The notes below the pieces were generated by a model. The model had not been told where the DNA came from. It searched no databases and saw nothing but the letters and a program-made list of their open reading frames with translations. From NCBI RefSeq assembly GCF_018143015.1, contig NC_054752.1, positions 5,195,216 to 5,259,215 on the forward strand: 64,000 nt of DNA. Reading direction: 5' to 3'. This DNA is from Lytechinus variegatus (taxonomy: Eukaryota > Echinodermata > Echinoidea > Temnopleuroida > Toxopneustidae). Of the stretch, positions 24,920 to 36,849 are shown in pieces; positions within the stretch are counted from its first letter, which is position 1; every line of letters starts with the position of its first letter. Position numbers and translations under genes: made by a program.

Positions 24920-26733
24920 ATAATAATTATAAAGGAAGTTAATAATTAGATCAATTTTTTTGAAAAAAAAATACGGAGAAATCACTTTTTAATTCAAATA
25001 AAACTTTAAAGTCATTTCACTGGAAAAGTATGGTTGCACAGAAATAAAAAAGGGACAAAACTCGCGAAATCATAGCCCAAACCTTGAATGGTTTAATTCT
25101 AAAGTAATCGGTTAATGACGAAATCTATCAACCATCTGACCATCTTAGACATGACTTGACCTCGAACTAAATATGGAGTGATTAAAAGAATGAATCATTC
25201 TCACTGAAATCCCCTTACATGAGCTCCAATACATAACAACAACCTTATTAGGGACAGCACTTCTTCAAGGTTCAATAGTATCGGAAGTATTTTTTTTTTC
25301 TTAATATGGCGTTTAGTGGTCATGTTGGATTATTTTGACCTGGAGATGATCCTACATTGCAAAATTATGAACAGAAATTGAATAAACATACCAAATAACT
25401 CACGAAAAGAGGGATATTATTCATGATTCTGGGACAAAAACTTGAGAATTAATAAAAGAAATGAGTATCTTACTGAAATCCCTTTACATTAGTTCTAACA
25501 CGTATAAGCCTCAGACAGTAATTTTTCAAGATGGCGGTTGGCGGCCATCTTGGATTTTATCTGAAGATTATCCTTTGTGCAAAATAACTACATGAATTGA
25601 ATCAACATACCTAATGACTCATGAATAGAGTTATTATGCATGATTCTGGGCAAAGGGTTCAAAAATTGATATTTCAAGATGGTGTCATATGGCGGCCATC
25701 TTGGATTTGACCTGAAGATGACATTATATTGCAAAATAGAAAGCAGAAATGGATTCTGCACACCCCAAAACCCCTAAGTAGAGGTATTACTCGTCATTCT
25801 TGGGCAAGGGGAACAAAAGTCAATTTTTCAAGATTGCATATGGCGGCCATCTTGGATTTGACCTGAAGATGACCTTATATTGCAAAAAAGATTACAGAAA
25901 TCAGTTCTACACATCTCTAAACCCCTAAAACAAGTCATTACTCATCCTTTTGTGGACAGGGGTTCAAAAGTTAGGTTTTCAAGATGGCATCTGGCGGCCA
26001 TTTTGGATTTATGCAAATTGGCAAAATTGCCCAAACGGCAACTTTTGGCAACCAAGCTGAATTTGTTCTAGGACCCCTTAGGAACACGAATCAAGAAAAA
26101 AACTTCATCGGAAAGAACATTTCTAGGTTGGTGTATTGAGCCTATGAGACTGTCAAATCGACTAGTAGACCAAGTGGGTTTGATGATGATCCGAGAATAG
26201 AAATACGTCAACTTCACTACAACCCCCCTCTCCTGTCTCTCTCCCTTTCTGCTTGTCACATTCTCTCACTACCCCCCCCCCCCCCCTCTCTCTGGTGTTC
26301 CTTCTCTGTCTCTGAATGTTCATTTGCCATCTCCCCTTTCCCTATTTTACTTTATTTCTGCCTCGTTCTTTGAATTAATTTCGTCCGATTCTTCATCTCT
26401 CTCTCTCTCTGTGTGTCTCCCTTCCGTCTCCCCTCTATTTTGCTTCATATGTCTCTATTTCTGTATCTCTCTCTCGTCCCCTCCTGCCCTGTTTCCCTTC
26501 CTTTCCTGTCTCTTTCACTGCTTGTGTCTTTGTTTCCCCGCCTCTCTCTCCCTCTCTTTAGCTCTCTCTGCACATCTCTTTTCTTGCTGATTCTTATTGG
26601 TCACATATTAACTTCTGAAATAATTAGTCTTACAGCAGTACAGGATTCTTTGAGGAGCGATGAAATTTATTAAGGCGGAAACCCAAGCATGGCAATGATA
26701 GACACCCATTTTCATTTTATCAATTGTTTTTAA

Positions 26734-27083
26734 AGGTGAAGCCCACCCAAAATAATAATTTGAATCATTATAAAAAAGTCAAGCAAGCATGACGCTTACA
26801 AATTTTATCAAAATCGGATAAAAAATAAAAAAAAGGTATGACATGTTACAGTTTCTCAGTTTTCCGAAGACAGTCATATGCTTACATGTAAAATAATAAC
26901 TCAGTGATATGCAAATGAGAGAGTCAATGATATCCCTCACCCACTTGTTCTCTTTTATTATCGTTTGACATTTTACAATTTTCAATGGTCACAGATTTGA
27001 CAATACCCAGCTTGAACGCAATTGCCTTGTTTATTTTTTCTTATTTTACGAAAATCCACTTTTTTGTTGGGTGAACTTTTCCT
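26734..27083. mobile_element. TTAA-flanked MITE (copy in gene B flank)
   Basis: Orthologous to 6582-6932. Flanked by TTAA (26730-26733, 27084-27087), with ends AGGTGAAGCCCACCC and the inverted GGGTGAACTTTTCCT. Confidence 0.8.
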
Positions 27084-27631
27084 TTAAGCAAATTTAGATG
27101 TTATAATTATAATATAAAGTTTATGAAAAAGATATATTTCAAACAGCAAAAAAAGGAAAGAATATCGGATAATACGTTCAAAAAATTATTTTCCAACCTT
27201 CACTAATATTCTAACTTTATTTAGAAAATCTGTTGAAAGCAGATTAAAAAGATGTTAAAGTTAAGTAGTGTGAAGAATATGCTAATGATCAGTAAATCGG
27301 TTACCTCCTGGTTAATAGTAAAGATAATTTATGAAAATAATAATAAAAAAGGTGTTTGGATTTGTGTTTGAAAAAATATATTCCAATTATAGCTAACATC
27401 CCAAATTTACTTTAAAAATCTCCTTTGGTAATACAAATATACATGTTTGTATTGAAATGATTTAGTATAACGTATATGCAAATATTTTGCTAACTCATGG
27501 TTAATAGAAAAATATAATTCATAAAAACAACAATATGCGATCTCAGAAAGCGTTTACAACCCCTTTTGCAGACTATAGCGCTAACATCCTATTTTCATTT
27601 TATACTCCTAAGTATTAATACAAAATCATTA

Positions 27632-27818
27632 CAGGGGGCCGTTTCATAAAGCTGTTCGTATGTAAGGTAAGTTAAGAGTGACTCTAAGAACGACTGGTGA
27701 ACCTTTCTTACGCGCTAGACCATCGCCAATGGTGAATAACATTTACCAAAAGAAAGGATCACCAGTCGTTCTTACAGTCGCTCTTAATTTACGAACATGT
27801 TTATGAAACACCCACCTG
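27632..27818. mobile_element. Short palindromic MITE (copy in gene B flank)
   Basis: Orthologous to 7489-7664. Arms contain GTTCGTATGTAAGGTAAGTT and the inverted TAATTTACGAACATG; this copy keeps more of the original pairing than the one in the gene A flank. Confidence 0.8.
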
Positions 27819-29950
27819 TTAGTACGAAACATGAAACGAATTTAATCGATTACAAACGAACCTTTTCAGGACCCCTATGTGATTACATGTATGATCATCA
27901 TAATCACAGTATAAAAATACTATATCATTTTCTTATTGGTTTATACATATTTGAAAATTCAAATTACATACATAATATTTCATACTGTCATGTTTTGGCG
28001 ACCCAGCCTTACAGATTTTTTCATAACCTCATGGAAAGCCACGCATTTGATTGTGTATCTACTCACATTTTATGTTTCTTTGCATTTTTATCTTATTTGC
28101 AAAAAAAATATGCAACAATTGCGGCAAAATAATCTCCTTTAAGAAAATGCATCTACAATATTATGTTAAAAAATTATGTCCATGTTAAAAAAAAATATAG
28201 CAGCAATCAATATATTTTTAGACTATATATTAAAGCAAAATCACCTGTTAAATCTACCAAGTTGGATTAAATATTAGTAAAGCATTATCCGTGTAAAGAA
28301 CCAAATCATACATAACTCTAAAAATGTTTCCATGGCTTTTTTTACAGTAGATTTAGATATTCAAAATGATATAGTTGTAGTATGTACAATTGATTTTCTA
28401 TAATTTTGGTTAATAGTAAAATATGATACATGAAAACAACAAATCGTGTATAAAACAACAACTTTGGCAAACATCCCATATTCCCCATTAAGTTTTAATC
28501 GTCTTTCCCAATCAAGTTAATTTACATTCTTTATAGATGAAAAGTTGTAGTCACAACAATGTTGAATAAACAAATCATTGATAGAAATAACTTCAGTACG
28601 CATGAAAAATGAAAGAAATCTAACCGATTTTAGATCTTATAGGTGATTATAATAAATGCGCCTGCGAATACACAATTTCCTCCGTCCGTGTCATTTATAC
28701 ATAATTGAACATAAATTTCCAGCAAAACAGTCACTGCCTGATATAGTATTGAAATAATCGTATTTACATCAGTCTACCACAAACATCTAACTGATCATGT
28801 TTTTAAAGCGAATGAATCAATCTTTATCTGAATGTGTTGATGTAAAAACCGACAAGACATCAGCGAAACATTTTTTGTTAAACTTTTGCATATATTCATT
28901 TAGATTCTTAAGAAGAAAAGATGTATTCAAAACGGTCTCGATTACACAAGGCAATATTAAAGCCATTTTCGCTAGAATAGAAATTTCAGATATCCAACAA
29001 ATTGCAGTTATTCTTCTAATGCGTCGGCAACTAAATCATGATTGAACATAAATTTTATGAACATTCTTGCAAGCAAAACAATTGCTGGCATAGGCCTACT
29101 TGAATGAAACGTGTTAAAAAATTATCACAATACGCAACTGTTAATTAAAAGCAATCTTTATGAACATGGACATACGAAATCAAACCAGCCATCATATTTT
29201 ATTATTTTTTTCTGTTTCACTCTTGTAGAATCACCTATTAATATAGTAATTAGATTTAAAAGCAATAAGCAAAACATTATCCTGTAAATGGACCTAAGAA
29301 AATATAACATAGCTATACGTGACCAAAATGTGATAAACCACTTTCAAATGCGCACTACGGTAACAGCAGATCCCGTTTGGTAAATGTGCACTAAACTGGT
29401 TCATTTTGGTTGCCAAGTCCCTCTGCTTTCATATTATGTGTAATGCATTTTTTTTTGGGGGGGGGTGGGCAAGAGCACAAAATGCAATTTACCAAAACGT
29501 ATCGTAATCATTGTAACAGCCCCTCTATCGGTAAATTCAGTTTTATATCATGTCGTGGTCGAGATCATTCAAGGGGCTGTTTCGTAAGTAGTCACATCGA
29601 AACACTTTATTGGTTTATGCTGATCTGATGTTGGAAGTGAAAATATACAAACAAGCAAGCAATTTTTAGATGTAATGCGCATCGAGTAACAGCAAACGAG
29701 ACCGCGACCCTCTCTAAAATCGCAACAATATTATGAGAATAATAATGATTTTACATGGTTAATAATATATCGTGTTTTCAAATGAGTCAAAAGTACACCG
29801 TTTCAATCTATAAAGGAATATAGCGCTTCCTGTAATTTTAATTTTGATTAATGAATCAAGATACCACTGAACATTTATTTAGAGTAAAAACTACTGTTTC
29901 ATTAGCATGATAATATCTTGGTAGCTATAATACACGCGATGGACTATTAA

Positions 29951-30323
29951 AGTGATTGGTTAACATTGGTTTGACTTTTAAAAAATCTGAGCTAGAAGGT
30001 CACACTTGTCACCTGTGTCTGTGATATGTTGCAAAAATGAAGCCCAGAAAAAATTGTGTTCAAAAATAATTATTTAGTGCTTCAAAAATTGAAATATAAA
30101 GTGACCGGAAACACCATCTTAATTTCATCCCATACACTTACGTGTACTATTTAGGCGTCTATAAGACGCCCATTTACAAAATCGGGGTTTGCCTTGTAGT
30201 TTTAGCCTTTCATTCTCAATAATGGTTGTTTTCAGGGTTTATTAGTTCTAATACATGCACTTGTACACATGTTTCATCTTGTTTGAGAATTTTTTAAATC
30301 GGCTGCTCACAAAGTTAAACAAT
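29951..30323. mobile_element. 373-bp non-autonomous element, 8-bp target duplication
   Basis: Present in the gene B flank and absent at the matching site in the gene A flank (about 9945-9975). ACTATTAA is duplicated on both sides (29943-29950, 30324-30331), fitting hAT-type integration. Terminal inverted repeats are weak (ATTGGTTAACATT against ATTGTTTAACTTT). No coding capacity. Confidence 0.75.
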
Positions 30324-30721
30324 ACTATTAAAAGGATTTTTCTAACCGCATGATTAAATAAAAGGGGAACATTTTAACTGTTCAATATGACATATGGAAA
30401 TGAACTCAAATGAAATATGCACGGGTATAGTGATAAAGAGCTGCTATGGAGACATAATTAATATCAATGTTTACTCAATTCAACAAAGCAACGGCGTAGT
30501 CTGGTATAGAATATTCTGACACAACGTGTACAATAAAAGAGCATAACCTTGATATGTTTTCAATATGAATATGAAGCTTATCCATAAAGAAACCATGAAT
30601 TACAATGAATCATGCTTTTTCATTGTGTGTGTTTTTTTTTTTCAATTTGAAAGCATATAATGGTAAGATGTAGCAACATCCCAATATCACTTTTTGTTTG
30701 GTATAATTATCTGTCATGGAT

Positions 30722-32539
30722 CTAGAGGATGAATCGCTTTTTGAATGTGAGAATATTATCTCCATCACATGCAATCATATTCCGTGATGACGTCATCGTT
30801 ATTCGAGATAAGACAAGGTGACTGAATCTCTTCTTTCTATCCAGTCTAGTTGATAAAGGGAATAATGCTACTCTTCTCTTCTTCATATCACCCTCACTCA
30901 TCACCTGATCAATCACACACGTCTTGTACTCATCATCTGATGTCATGACGTAGATGTCGTCTGTCATACGATCAACACACACATTCAAGATGACATCACT
31001 GTGGGGGATTTCCCTATGATCACCCTCTCTGTCAATGATGAGCGCTCTGCAATCAGGTGGTAAAGGTCGAGCGATGATGTGATCTGATGTCAGCACATCG
31101 TACATTAATATCTTCTCTTTACACGTGATGGTATTGGCAATCTCATCATTAGCTGGGTTGATGACGTATATCATTGACTGACTTCCTTCAGCAGCTATGA
31201 TCATTCCATCCTGATCGATTGCAACGCGCACCCCTACACCGGTACGCGTCGTGTTCCTGGGTATTGTGACGTCATTGATGTGATTCCAATGTATGTCGTA
31301 TACACTGATGCACCCAGGTAGACTGTCTCCTGTACAACTGTTGATGAATCTACCACATACTATCTTATCGTCATTCAGCGTTGCACATGAGTATATAATG
31401 GACGTATCACTACCGTTGATCACTCTCTGTGTGGATTTATTGTTCAAATCTAACATGTAGGTGTGTCCATCAATCTTCCAATCTGTGACAATCACCTTTT
31501 CTTCATCTATACATCCAACAATGCCCGGGTATTTGATTTTATCTGTTACATTGATTGTATCAATGAGCTTCCACTCTCCATCGTACCCATCAATTCTTCC
31601 ATCATACTTCTCTCTCTCAACACCCTTCACAAACCTCACACCTGATACAACACGATTCATTTCTTTCACCTCACCCTCATTCAGTTGCTTCTTTAGTCCC
31701 TCACTCACTGATGCAATCACACGATGTCCATCTATGACAATATTTTTATCGTCTTCGAGAAGTCTGTCCAGTGTCTCTTTTGCTTTCTCTGCTGATCTGG
31801 TGTCGTCTTGCCATGATTTTTCAAGCTCTCCAATCTTTCTCTCGATCTCTTGATCGATGTTCTGAATGTCCTTCTGAAGAATGCGCAGTTTATCAATTAT
31901 CGGTTTTCGTCTCATCTCTGCGTTTAAACGATTTTCATTGTGTCGCTCCTCTCTCTTCGCGTTGTTCTGGTTAATTTTATCCTGGAGCTTTCGAATATCC
32001 GTTTGATGCTGTTCATTTTCCCCATCAACTTCCATGTCGATTTTATCAGCATCTTCTTTTTCCTTGGCTCTGTCTCTTTCGATCTCCTCTCCGATTTCGG
32101 AATTAACCTCATTCTGAATAGTTTTCAAATGTTCGTCTGGGACTTGTTTACAGTGATGAATCTCAATCCCATAAACTCGTAATAGCTCCAATTTGTCCAT
32201 CACTGCTTTTTGAAGGATGGTGAGCTTTGCCTTATTTTCCCGTAGTGCGTCTTCTATAGTCAGCCGTACGCAAGGTTTTTCGTGATGAGCTGTAAATGCA
32301 TCGGAATAACATAATGCTACGTTATGTGTTCTGCAGTACAAACGTATTAATTCGTCATGTTCCTTACAGAAGAGATTAGGTACACCTCTTCGTGCTGTTC
32401 CGATGCATTCTTTTTTCAATGCGCAGTCATGACAGAGCTTCTTCTTTTCCTTCACATAGAACGTGACGTCAGCACTCGATTCGCAGTCGGCTTCTTCACA
32501 AACAGCGCCCTCTTCATCTGAGCTGAGTTTAGATGCCAT
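30722..32539 (-). CDS. TRIM-like gene B: B-box / coiled-coil / NHL-like propeller protein, 605 aa
   Basis: Intact single-exon frame. Residues 14-45 form a B-box-1-like Cys cluster (C14, C19, C36, C39, C45). Residues 58-90 form a B-box 2 in which C80, a zinc ligand in A, C and D, is Asp. About 100-265 is a highly charged Glu/Lys/Asp/Gln-rich coiled coil, and about 310-605 a propeller of six NHL-like blades (for example VRVAIDQDGMIIAAE). There is no RING, so ubiquitin ligase activity of its own is doubtful; scaffold, receptor or adaptor roles are likelier. Start chosen at Met-Ala-Ser-Lys, 34 nt after a splice acceptor and identical in all copies. The B-box 2 segment RTHNVALCYS resembles gene A more than C or D. 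Specific function unknown. Confidence 0.93.
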   Translation of the reverse strand: MASKLSSDEEGAVCEEADCESSADVTFYVKEKKKLCHDCALKKECIGTARRGVPNLFCKEHDELIRLYCRTHNVALCYSDAFTAHHEKPCVRLTIEDALRENKAKLTILQKAVMDKLELLRVYGIEIHHCKQVPDEHLKTIQNEVNSEIGEEIERDRAKEKEDADKIDMEVDGENEQHQTDIRKLQDKINQNNAKREERHNENRLNAEMRRKPIIDKLRILQKDIQNIDQEIERKIGELEKSWQDDTRSAEKAKETLDRLLEDDKNIVIDGHRVIASVSEGLKKQLNEGEVKEMNRVVSGVRFVKGVEREKYDGRIDGYDGEWKLIDTINVTDKIKYPGIVGCIDEEKVIVTDWKIDGHTYMLDLNNKSTQRVINGSDTSIIYSCATLNDDKIVCGRFINSCTGDSLPGCISVYDIHWNHINDVTIPRNTTRTGVGVRVAIDQDGMIIAAEGSQSMIYVINPANDEIANTITCKEKILMYDVLTSDHIIARPLPPDCRALIIDREGDHREIPHSDVILNVCVDRMTDDIYVMTSDDEYKTCVIDQVMSEGDMKKRRVALFPLSTRLDRKKRFSHLVLSRITMTSSRNMIACDGDNILTFKKRFIL

Positions 32540-32573
32540 TGTGAAAATAATTTAAAGGGTGTTAAGGTGGGAG

Positions 32574-32596
32574 CTGTAAGGGCAGAAAGAGAAATG
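32574..32596 (-). promoter_or_regulatory. Predicted 3' splice site before gene B
   Basis: The minus strand reads TTTCTCTTTCTGCCCTTACAG, then exon sequence of 34 nt, then the ATG. Pyrimidine tract plus CAG, conserved at the same place in genes C and D, implies an intron in the 5' UTR. The matching donor and first exon were not identified. Confidence 0.7.
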
Positions 32597-32674
32597 GGAT
32601 TGAGGGCGATTGGCATAGGGAATCTCACAATGTTAATTTATCAGATAATGTTATTTTATACATTGCAATAGGAA

Positions 32675-32740
32675 AACCGCAAGAGAGAGAGAGAGCGAGC
32701 TACAGAGAGAAAAAGAGGGAGAGAAAGAAAGAGGGGAAAG
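32675..32740. repeat. GA-rich microsatellite upstream of gene B
   Basis: (GA)n with interruptions. Shorter GA tracts occupy the same relative place upstream of gene C (about 47181-47200) and D (about 61890-61910). It marks the outer limit of proximal 5' similarity. Confidence 0.8.
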
Positions 32741-33179
32741 GAGGACACAGAGCGCTCTTCACTTATCTTACCCTTGAAGGCTCAATTACATCTGTCCCAA
32801 TATTTTCCTTTTACATATACCTTCTTCATATTCTCACCAAAAAACAACATACAAATGTGGCCATAATCACGCACTGGTTAAAATTCATGTTTAAACAATC
32901 TCATTTCCGTGTTCACAAATCCACATAAATCCTTCCATCAAAAACACAATACTAATGTTCAACTTACACTAATATGTGATGTTCCTGTCTTCGCACGTCA
33001 AAGTTTTAGCTGACTTGAAAAAAAATCCGATAATTGACAACTTTTGGTCGAAAAAAGCTACTTTAAACATGTTAAATGTTTAACTTGTAAGTAGATCTTT
33101 GAACCAATATGTAGTCCAGTTGTTCCTATGAACTTATCTAGTAACGTGTAGAATCGCTGCACGCTCACAACTGAATCAT

Positions 33180-33430
33180 TTGACATGCTTGAAAGCACAT
33201 TTTGAAAAAGTATGCCATGAGCAAAGAAATAAACGAAAGACACTGCTGCACTTCATGAATATAATAATAATGAAATGAAACTAAAGTAACAAAGTGAAAG
33301 GTACGTTGTTTATCAGTAAAGAAATGTATGAAATTTGATGATTGTCTTTAGCAGTATAGCTTCACCACCATGACAGTCACATTGAAAATGCATTTTGTTT
33401 TATTTATTAATTTTTCCGTTTTAGCCCACA
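33180..33430. repeat. Duplicated 5' flank segment shared with 47250-47450
   Basis: Long near-identical stretch, including AAGAAATAAACGAAAGACAC and TTTATCAGTAAAGAAATG, found upstream of genes B and C. I do not see it upstream of D or A. Confidence 0.8.
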
Positions 33431-36400
33431 CAATTTAACCATGTACTCGAGCCAAGGTAGCAAAGAGACAAGAATCTTTTTCTTTTCAATGAGCAGTGCT
33501 TCTTTAATTTAGGTTACCATCGATGACTTGGTAATTGAAAAAGTTTTTCCAGGGCGTAATCTTTCTCTGTCTTGCCTGGATAGGTCCCTTTAGTTTCCTT
33601 TTTGTCCCAGGCAGGGATCCAATAGTTTTGACCAGCTGCTTTGGATTTTTCTGGACAAGAGTAAGTGTTCAGTAGCCTTCCATTTAGCTTTTTTGGCACA
33701 CATCATCTCCTTACTTTGGTGGGCACACAGTCCGTGCAGTTTTTTTCGAGCCAGCCAGAAGAAAATTCATTACATTTTACTTACCTGTTAAAAGCTTACC
33801 TCCGAGCAGCTATATTTTCCTGATATTTGAGCTGCTAAATTTTACTACCTCCATGAGGTTAGAATACATAAAACCAATATTAAGCCCGTTTTGCTGAACT
33901 TATCGGTGAGTGAAGAAACGACGTATCATTCTCTTTTTTATTTAAAAAAAATGACATGCTAAAGATGATAAGATGTCAGATATATTGTGAAAGTTTTGTG
34001 GAAGATTAATGACTTTTCAGTCTCTTTTTTTATTGAAAAATGACATGTTAAAGATGATATGATGTCAGATATATTGTGAAAGTTTTGTGGAAAATTAGCA
34101 TGCATTTTCCTATATTGGTATAAACTTATGTAATTCTGAAAATGTATTTTTAAGCTGATGCTAGTAGGTAGTTAAAAGTTTGAACAGTGAAATGAATAAA
34201 TGTTTGTAATCATGATAGTAAATTCAGAGAAGTTTGAATTTGGATGTTTGTGTGATTGAATATTGATTTAGATATCTGCAATTGAAAAACAAAATTGTTT
34301 TAGATTTTAGAATACATTGTCGAAAGGTTATCGTTTTATTTCAATTTATAGATGGTACCGAGGTGGGACGTGTTTCCCCGCAGACTAAATGGCCACTGGA
34401 GCCGAGAGGAGTCGAATGTCGCCGGAGGATGTCGAGATTCGCCGCTAGTCACCGAGAGTAACCGAACCCAAGTTGGCAAGACATACGGTCGGCTATAATG
34501 ACGTATAGGCCTACGATTTGATAATTTGATGTCGAACTGAAGACATGTTGGATAGAACAATGTACACTGAAAAGATATATATTTTCTGAGGGACAAAATA
34601 GTTCAGCGATTTGGATACTGATTTTGTTAAATAGACGGTGAGAATTTTCAATTGATATTGTTCGTTTTGTTTTAGTCCTTGACTGATGTTGCAAATTGTC
34701 GGTTGATTTTTTTATGATGGATCAGTACAAGGTCTTCAGGTGATGTTTGTTCTGAGATGAGTTAAATGATGAGAAAAATAAATAATGATAATAAAGATAA
34801 GAAAATAGTTTTAGGAAAACGTTGATGATACAAGAAGTGAAGTTGATGTTATATCTAAAGTTATGGTGTTCGATTGTAAAAGGGCAAACTGGAAATGCAA
34901 AATAAGTGAAAATGAAATGATATCTATCGATATGTTGTTAGTGTCGAAGAAGTTATTCTGAATATTGAGTATATTATATTCCAATGTTATTTAGTTGGTT
35001 ATGAGTGGATCAGTACAGGATCCCTTATAAGGAAGAAAGTTGTGATCTGGAAAAACAAACCAAGATCTTTTTTATGATGTAGTGGAAAAATGAAACGTTG
35101 AAATCGGTCGAACAAAGGATCATTTAGTTGTAAAGAATTATATTTATTTTGGATGTCTCGAGACAGGATCAATTTGAAGTTGGAACGAGTAATATAGTTG
35201 AAAAATTGCAATGTATTTGTTTTCTCATGATCTTCATTTGATAGATTTTTTTTTAAATTTCTGATTCTGTAAACAAATCAAATTTCACTGAAATGAATTG
35301 TACATAGTCTGATATTGAATGGCACAAGTTTGGCTGAGTCTTATTTGAGTATATCCATGTGATGACCACCATGCATGTTTGGTTTGTTGTCTTGTCTGTT
35401 TTGATACGTATTTAGGCCATCTCTCTTTGGGTCATTTGGCTCATCCAATGAGTATAAATTTCTCTCAAATACAATCTTTAACTGTTTACAAAAAGCTGAA
35501 TTATGTTGATACATAACGGACATAATCAAGTATCATTTTAACGAGAGTGAGGTAAAAGGACTGAGTTGACTTGATTATTCGGGAATATATCCAAACCAAT
35601 AACATTGCATAAGTAACTTACTGACTGAACATTAAAATGGCATGTAAGTATATGTCTAGTGCTTCAACATAAACTTTTAGAGTACGTTTAAACCATGTCT
35701 AATAGCTCCATGTTCAAACCAACAAACGGTCTTGGATCGTGCTGCAAACCTAGCACGAGTTGCAAATTACTCGTTCCAACGTTTTCAAGGCATGCAATGG
35801 ATTAGCCCGTGGTACGTACTATCATGACTATGTTTGCGTTTAAACGCAAGTCAAAAATCAGTTGCAGGTCCAAAATGCGTGCTTTTGATTGGTTGAAAAA
35901 CAAGTTGCGCATGATTTTTAGAGTTGCGATTGATTGCAACTCTTTCTGCAACGGACCCATGTACGCGTTAGTCTGTTGCAGCGACACCAACAACAAGGGC
36001 CCCAATAAGAGCCGCCGGGTGTTTAGGGGTGCATTCGGTAGGTCTCTCTCCCCTTGTACGCGCTCTTCTTTCTTCCCTTCACTCTCCTCTTTTACATTTA
36101 TTCCCGACCATTGACACAGACTGCCTATGAATGTATGCAGATATCCGAAATCAAATGTACTTCAAAATAACATCACACTTGATCGAATGCAATAAATCGA
36201 GCTTGCAAAGTTTACCTTATTACGTTTGACAAAGTTCATCGCCGGCTTTTTGTTCAAATAATATTTAAAGATCACATTAGTCATGGGTGTCAATGCACTT
36301 TTACCGGTGAGGGTGCATGTGTGTGCGGGGGTGGGGTGGGGGTGCTGTTAATCAATGCTATATTTTGTTAAGCTCTTGAGAATGCGAAACGACCTACCCG

Positions 36401-36849
36401 GAAAATACAATAGCGTCTTGAAGTAAAACCAGACAGATTACTTTCGTAATTTGTTAAATTTCAAATAAAGGATTACCGATATGGGCTTCGCCAATACACA
36501 TCAAGACTTTACAATTTCAAAAATAAACCGATGGCCTCAAATTACGCCATTAAACCGCATAGAATGTGAAAGTGTATGGAGGAATGATATATAATAGGGT
36601 CGAATTAAAAGTAAAATAAAAGTATTTTTTTAAATGAAATATCCAGTGCAAAATTAAATTTCATTTTATTCTATTCATTTTGTTTTCGACTCATTTTTCT
36701 TGGTTGAACTTGATCTTGAATGTCTGCCCTATAACCGCTCTGATATTTACGATAATACGTGCCAGAAGAAATAAGAGGTCATGGAAACAGAAAATAGCAG
36801 GTCAGGAAAATAAGAAGATAGACAGCAGAAACTGCCCTCTATTGTTTTT
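33431..36849. other. Intergenic, no gene seen
   Basis: Unique AT-rich sequence between gene B's 5' flank and the duplicated 3' flank of gene C. It contains an 89-bp tandem duplication (about 33949-34120) and a few open frames under 90 codons with no recognisable domain. A 5' UTR exon of gene B could lie here but cannot be identified by eye. Confidence 0.5.
33949..34120. repeat. 89-bp tandem duplication, 2 copies
   Basis: ATGACATG, then AAAGATGAT, then a GATGTCAGATATATTGTG block are repeated with start positions near 33951 and 34040. Confidence 0.8.

Larger units (their letters stand above)
22969..26164. mobile_element. 3.2-kb inverted-repeat (foldback) element carrying a LINE fragment
   Basis: The matching empty site in the gene A flank (about 5993-6003, GATGGTAGACC) defines the insertion exactly. 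Ends are perfect inverted repeats, TAGTCGATTTGACA and TGTCAAATCGACTA, with GTA duplicated outside (22966-22968 and 26165-26167). Arms are about 720-730 bp (22969-23690 and 25433-26164), each built of roughly 150-bp subrepeats containing GGCCGCCAT or its complement. The centre holds a dead reverse transcriptase fragment. No DNA transposase was seen, so it is non-autonomous. Superfamily uncertain; the 3-bp duplication would fit PIF/Harbinger- or CACTA-like integration. Confidence 0.85.
22010..30720. repeat. Segmental duplication: 3' flank of gene B (pairs with 4849-10350)
   Basis: Collinear with the 3' flank of gene A after removing two insertions specific to this copy (22969-26164 and 29951-30323). 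It includes the same CT-rich tracts (22240-22330, 26222-26585), the TTAA MITE and the palindromic MITE. No host gene seen. Confidence 0.85.

Noticed and set aside
33514..33699. 61-codon minus-strand frame upstream of gene B
   Set aside because: Looks faintly coding-like but matches no family I know, and has no conserved copy upstream of gene C or D.
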